Part shown: positions 5,908 to 8,584 of the stretch, piece after piece
Numbering within the stretch: position 1 is the first letter of the stretch
Layout of the letters: each line of letters starts with the position of its first letter
DNA from: an uncultured Eubacteriales bacterium
Lineage (GTDB): Bacteria; Bacillota; Clostridia; Oscillospirales; Oscillospiraceae
Direction: 5' to 3'
Assembly: GCA_900549495.1 (NCBI GenBank)
Contig: UROL01000077.1
Span: forward strand, 1 to 8,584
Length of the DNA stretch: 8,584 nt
Notes under the pieces: model-generated
Databases searched by the model: none
What the model was told of the DNA's origin: nothing
Seen by the model: only the letters and a program-made list of their open reading frames with translations
Made by a program: the position numbers and the translations under genes

Positions 5908-5931
5908 GTAGACAGAAGGAGGGGGAGCAAC

Positions 5932-6885
5932 GTGAATCAGCAAAAAGCAGAGAAGAAGATGTCAAACTCCAGTCGATTCCAGCGAGGGATAAGAAGCCTC
6001 TGGAAACAGCGGGAACTGCAGGCGATGGTATGGCCCGGATTGATTTGGATGGCAGTTTTCAGCTATGTTCCGTTGGTGTTCCTGTACATTGCTTTTACGG
6101 ACTACCGTATCAGTATGCCGCTGTTTGAGAACAATTTTGTCGGACTGAAGCACTTTGCGGCGTTTTTGTCGGATGACCGCTTTTGGCGCAGTGTGTACAA
6201 CACGCTGGGAATGAGCGCGTTACGGATCACGCTGGGATTTTGCATTCCTATTTTCTTTGCGCTTATGCTCAATGAGATCAAGAATGCCAAGTTTAAGAGA
6301 TTGGTTCAGACGCTGTCGTATATGCCGCATTTTATCTCCTGGGCAATTTTCGGCGGTATCCTGCTTACCTGGCTGTCCCAGTCCGGAATTATTAATCAGC
6401 TTATGATGGCTTTGGGCCTGCAGGACAAACCAATCCTGTATAACGGCGACCCAAAGAAGTTCTGGTGGATCGCGTTCCTCTCCGATACATTGAAAGAAAT
6501 GGGATGGAGCGCCATTATTTATCTGGCTGCGATCTCGGGTATTGACCCGGGGCTGTACGAAGCGGCTGAATTGGACGGGGCCGGGCGCTGGAGCAAGATG
6601 TGGAATATCACCATCCAGTGTATCCGTCCGACCATTGCGCTGCTGTTCATTCTTGCCGTAAGCGGCTGCCTGACCAGCAATTTTGACCAGATCTTCTTCC
6701 TGAGCAATTCTGCCAACATGGCACGCAGCGAGACCATCGATCTCTATATTTACAATATGGGCATTGTGTCCGGTCGGTTCTCTTTTTCGACGGCCGTGCT
6801 GTTCTTCCGCAGTATCATTGCCTATGGCCTTCTCCGTCTGTGCAATTTCACCTCCGTGAAATTGACAGGAGAGAGTATCATTTAG
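5932..6885 (+). CDS. Sugar ABC transporter permease, LplB-like
   Basis: This is the first transmembrane subunit of a carbohydrate importer of the CUT1/LplB group. The 317 residues hold about six hydrophobic segments; clear ones lie near 33-55, 100-113, 133-148, 178-203 and 285-305. The cytoplasmic EAA loop YEAAELDGAGRWSKMWNITI (209-228) is the contact site for the ATPase. The N-terminus MNQQKAEKKMSNSSRFQRGI is basic, as usual for LplB. The start is GTG at 5932, chosen because AGGAGG (5917-5922) lies nine bases upstream; ATG at 5959 is possible but has a poorer site. The TAG stop is embedded in the ribosome binding site of the next permease, 12 bases before its ATG, so the pair is tightly coupled. 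The sugar is unknown; the divergent GH16 gene suggests beta-glucan oligosaccharides. Confidence 0.93.
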   Translation: MNQQKAEKKMSNSSRFQRGIRSLWKQRELQAMVWPGLIWMAVFSYVPLVFLYIAFTDYRISMPLFENNFVGLKHFAAFLSDDRFWRSVYNTLGMSALRITLGFCIPIFFALMLNEIKNAKFKRLVQTLSYMPHFISWAIFGGILLTWLSQSGIINQLMMALGLQDKPILYNGDPKKFWWIAFLSDTLKEMGWSAIIYLAAISGIDPGLYEAAELDGAGRWSKMWNITIQCIRPTIALLFILAVSGCLTSNFDQIFFLSNSANMARSETIDLYIYNMGIVSGRFSFSTAVLFFRSIIAYGLLRLCNFTSVKLTGESII

Positions 6886-6897
6886 GAGGGACAAAAA

Positions 6898-7776
6898 ATG
6901 TGCAAGAAACTGCATTCTGTTACGGCATTCGATGTTATCCTGGCGATTATCATGGTGCTTATTTGCTTTGCCTGCGTGTATCCAATGTGGTATATTCTGG
7001 CGAATTCACTGGCAGCGCCGGAAATTGCGAACCGGGGGCCGGTTGCGTGGTGGCCAAAGGCTTTGAGCCTGGATGCCTATAAGGTTGTCTTTCAGAATGA
7101 ATACATCCTCAGTGGTTTCAAAATCACAATTCTTCGTACTGTTGTTGCCACATTTACGCACGTCTTTTTCACCTCCATGGTCGCCTACGGCATGTCCCGG
7201 AAGGACCTGATCGGGAAAAAGCTCTACATGAAGATTGCAATGATCACCATGTTTTTTAACGGCGGGCTGATCCCCAACTTTATTCTGATGATCAAGCTCA
7301 AGCTGTACAACACATTCTGGGTGTATATCCTCCCCGGAATGTTTACATTCTACAACATGGTCATTTTCATGAGCTTCTTCCGTTCTATTCCGGAATCACT
7401 GATAGAGAGTGCCCGGTTGGATGGCGCATCGGAATTCACGGTTTATTGGAAAATTGTCATGCCAAATGCCAAGCCGGTCATTGCAACGATTGGACTGTTT
7501 ACGGCGGTCTACCACTGGAACGATTATTACCAGGGCGTTGTTTATATACGGGATAAGACGTTGGAACCGTTGCAGACGATCCTCTACAAGCTTTTGGCGG
7601 AAACCAGTATGACGGCGCAGCAGCAGCAGGCAATGCTTGCGCTGGGCGGGACAACGACATCGGCTACCGTAAAGTACGCCGCAATGTTCGTGGGAGCATT
7701 GCCGATCCTGTGCCTGTACCCGTTTATCCAGAAGTACCTGGTAAAAGGCGTTATGCTTGGCGCAATCAAAGGGTAA
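6898..7776 (+). CDS. Carbohydrate ABC transporter permease, YtcP/LplC-like
   Basis: This is the second membrane subunit, which forms the channel with the LplB-like protein. The 292 residues show hydrophobic helices near 13-35, 80-97, 112-130, 140-160, 193-206 and 262-276. The EAA loop ESLIESARLDGASEFTVYWK (166-185) has the expected D-G-A core and continues to IVMPNAKP. The C-terminal YPFIQKYLVKGVMLGAIKG is typical of the YtcP/LplC group. The start is fixed by AGGAGG (6884-6889), eight bases before ATG. A hairpin and the lipoprotein gene follow 47 bases later. No ATPase gene is seen; these systems commonly borrow a multi-sugar ATPase encoded elsewhere. Confidence 0.94.
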   Translation: MCKKLHSVTAFDVILAIIMVLICFACVYPMWYILANSLAAPEIANRGPVAWWPKALSLDAYKVVFQNEYILSGFKITILRTVVATFTHVFFTSMVAYGMSRKDLIGKKLYMKIAMITMFFNGGLIPNFILMIKLKLYNTFWVYILPGMFTFYNMVIFMSFFRSIPESLIESARLDGASEFTVYWKIVMPNAKPVIATIGLFTAVYHWNDYYQGVVYIRDKTLEPLQTILYKLLAETSMTAQQQQAMLALGGTTTSATVKYAAMFVGALPILCLYPFIQKYLVKGVMLGAIKG

Positions 7777-7779
7777 CCA

Positions 7780-7797
7780 AAGCGGCTGGAGCTGCTT
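7780..7797 (+). other. Intercistronic hairpin between permease and solute-binding protein
   Basis: AAGCGGC (7780-7786) pairs with GCTGCTT (7791-7797), 7 bp with one G-U pair and a 4-base loop TGGA. No T-run follows. Such hairpins can stabilise a processed downstream mRNA and raise expression of the binding protein over the permeases. Confidence 0.5.
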
Positions 7798-7823
7798 AAA
7801 ATATGAAACAAGGAGTGCGAACA

Positions 7824-8537
7824 ATGAAAAAACTAGTCAGTGTCCTATTGGCGGCAATCATGATCTTCTCGCTTGCTGCCTGCGCAAAGGGAGGCGGAAC
7901 GGAAACCACATCCGCAGCGCCTGCTCAGACAGAGGCCGCAAAGACCGAGAATACGGAAGCGGCAGAAACAACAGTCAGCGCAGATGCCCCCGCTTGGGAA
8001 AAGGATACCAGTCCCATCGATATGGAGTGGTTTGTAGGCGCGTCCTGGTATGGCTATACCTGGGGCGACAGCCTGTCCACCAAGCATATCACGGAGAAAA
8101 CGGGCGTGAACATCAATATTGTTACGCCTACCGGAGATGTGTCTGAGGAGCTGAACCTGATGATGATCAGCGGAACGCTGCCGGATCTGATCTCTCTGGG
8201 GTCCTGGGAAACCTGCTACAATACGCTCTATGAGCAGGGTTATACTTATGCGCTGAATGAATTGGCTGACCAGTACGATCCTTACTTCTGGAAGGTTGTG
8301 GATGGCAGCGTTGTCGCATGGCATACCAAGTCCGATGGCAACCTCTACTGTGTTCCCAATGACGCCTACGGTGCCGAACAGATGGCCGAAACCGGCATGA
8401 CGGCAGCCGTTCAGACATTCCTGGTGCGTAAGGACCTGTATGAAGATATGGGCAGCCCGGATATGTCCACGCCGGAGGGCTTCCTGAATACGCTTCGGAC
8501 GTTGAAGAATGAGTACGCAACCTATAAGGGTGTGGAT
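7824..8537 (+). CDS. ABC transporter extracellular solute-binding lipoprotein, 5' part (cut by adapter)
   Basis: This is the substrate-capture subunit of the importer, anchored to the outer face of the membrane. The first 238 residues are present. A signal peptide MKKLVSVLLAAIMIFSLAAC has the lipobox L17-A-A-C20; cleavage before C20 and lipidation are expected. A flexible linker rich in Thr, Ala and Glu (about 21-58) follows, then the binding domain from MEWFVGASWYGYTWGD. The segments ITEKTGVNINIVTPTGD and LNLMMISGTLPDLISL are the typical opening of LplA/YtcQ-type family 1 binding proteins, usually about 500-560 residues, so more than half is missing. The start is supported by AAGGAG (7810-7815), eight bases before ATG. 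The frame runs on into adapter at 8538 without a stop, adding the artefact residues LSLIHISEPTRPRLI. The bound sugar cannot be told from this part. Confidence 0.92.
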
Positions 8538-8584
8538 CTGTCTCTTATACACATCTCCGAGCCCACGAGACCGAGGCTGATCTC
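8538..8584. other. Illumina Nextera adapter with i7 index, artefact
   Basis: Bases 8538-8556 are the reverse-complement mosaic end (CTGTCTCTTATACACATCT), 8557-8571 the Read-2 adapter (CCGAGCCCACGAGAC), 8572-8579 an 8-base i7 index (CGAGGCTG, which I recall as Nextera N710), and 8580-8584 the start of the P7 flank (ATCTC). Genome sequence stops at 8537. Confidence 0.98.

Noticed and set aside
5776..5943. 56-residue N-terminal extension of the GH16 protein with a hydrophobic stretch
   Set aside because: It would translate the promoter and the palindromic control region and has no ribosome binding site, while ATG 5775 has AGGAGG and fits the start of the family fold.
7845..8552. Minus-strand 235-codon ORF beginning MYKRQ
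   Set aside because: It begins in adapter, is antisense to the solute-binding lipoprotein, and has no recognisable motifs.

Overview
This is a contig from a bacterial (probably metagenomic) assembly. The source looks like a low-to-moderate-GC Firmicute of the class Clostridia, probably a gut Oscillospiraceae or Ruminococcaceae relative. The evidence is strong AGGAGG ribosome binding sites, SigA-type promoters, tRNA genes with encoded CCA, a clostridial-type FtsQ followed directly by FtsZ, and an LplB/YtcP-type sugar ABC importer. Taxonomy is inferred from gene content only. Both ends are not biological: bases 1-36 and 8538-8584 are Illumina Nextera (Tn5 mosaic end) adapter, with part of the i7 index at the left and the full index at the right. 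The first and last genes are therefore cut by sequencing adapter.

Left half (37-4416), housekeeping. The 3' part of ftsQ (divIB) is followed by its own-promoter ftsZ, which ends in a strong intrinsic terminator. A second unit holds a class I SAM-dependent methyltransferase overlapping hslO (Hsp33 redox chaperone) by four bases. Next comes a tRNA array, Val(TAC)-Asp(GTC)-Phe(GAA)-Gly(GCC)-Cys(GCA). It is driven by a perfect TTGACA-N17-TATAAT promoter with an A-tract upstream region. One hairpin terminator lies inside it, before tRNA-Cys, and another lies after tRNA-Cys.

Middle (4417-5000). A promoter, a LexA-box-like palindrome, a long repeat-rich leader that can fold as a pseudoknot or a hairpin, and a good ribosome binding site with ATG lead into a carbohydrate-binding module that is out of frame with that ATG and has no N-terminal partner. 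It looks like the remnant of a secreted glycanase. A bidirectional terminator closes it.

Right half (5002-8537), beta-glucan or oligosaccharide use. A GH16 endo-beta-glucanase without a signal peptide is on the minus strand. Divergent from it, across a 156-bp control region with opposing promoters and palindromes, is an importer operon: two permeases (LplB-like, then YtcP/LplC-like) and a lipoprotein solute-binding protein cut by the adapter. No ATPase is present, as expected for systems that share one MsmK/UgpC-type ATPase encoded elsewhere. The simplest model is that the lipoprotein captures an oligosaccharide, the permeases import it, and the cytoplasmic GH16 enzyme cleaves it. This is inferred from gene order and the missing signal peptide.

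I see no CRISPR array, insertion sequence or phage gene. The most interesting parts are the 4470-4690 control region with the broken CBM gene, and the GH16/ABC divergent operator region.
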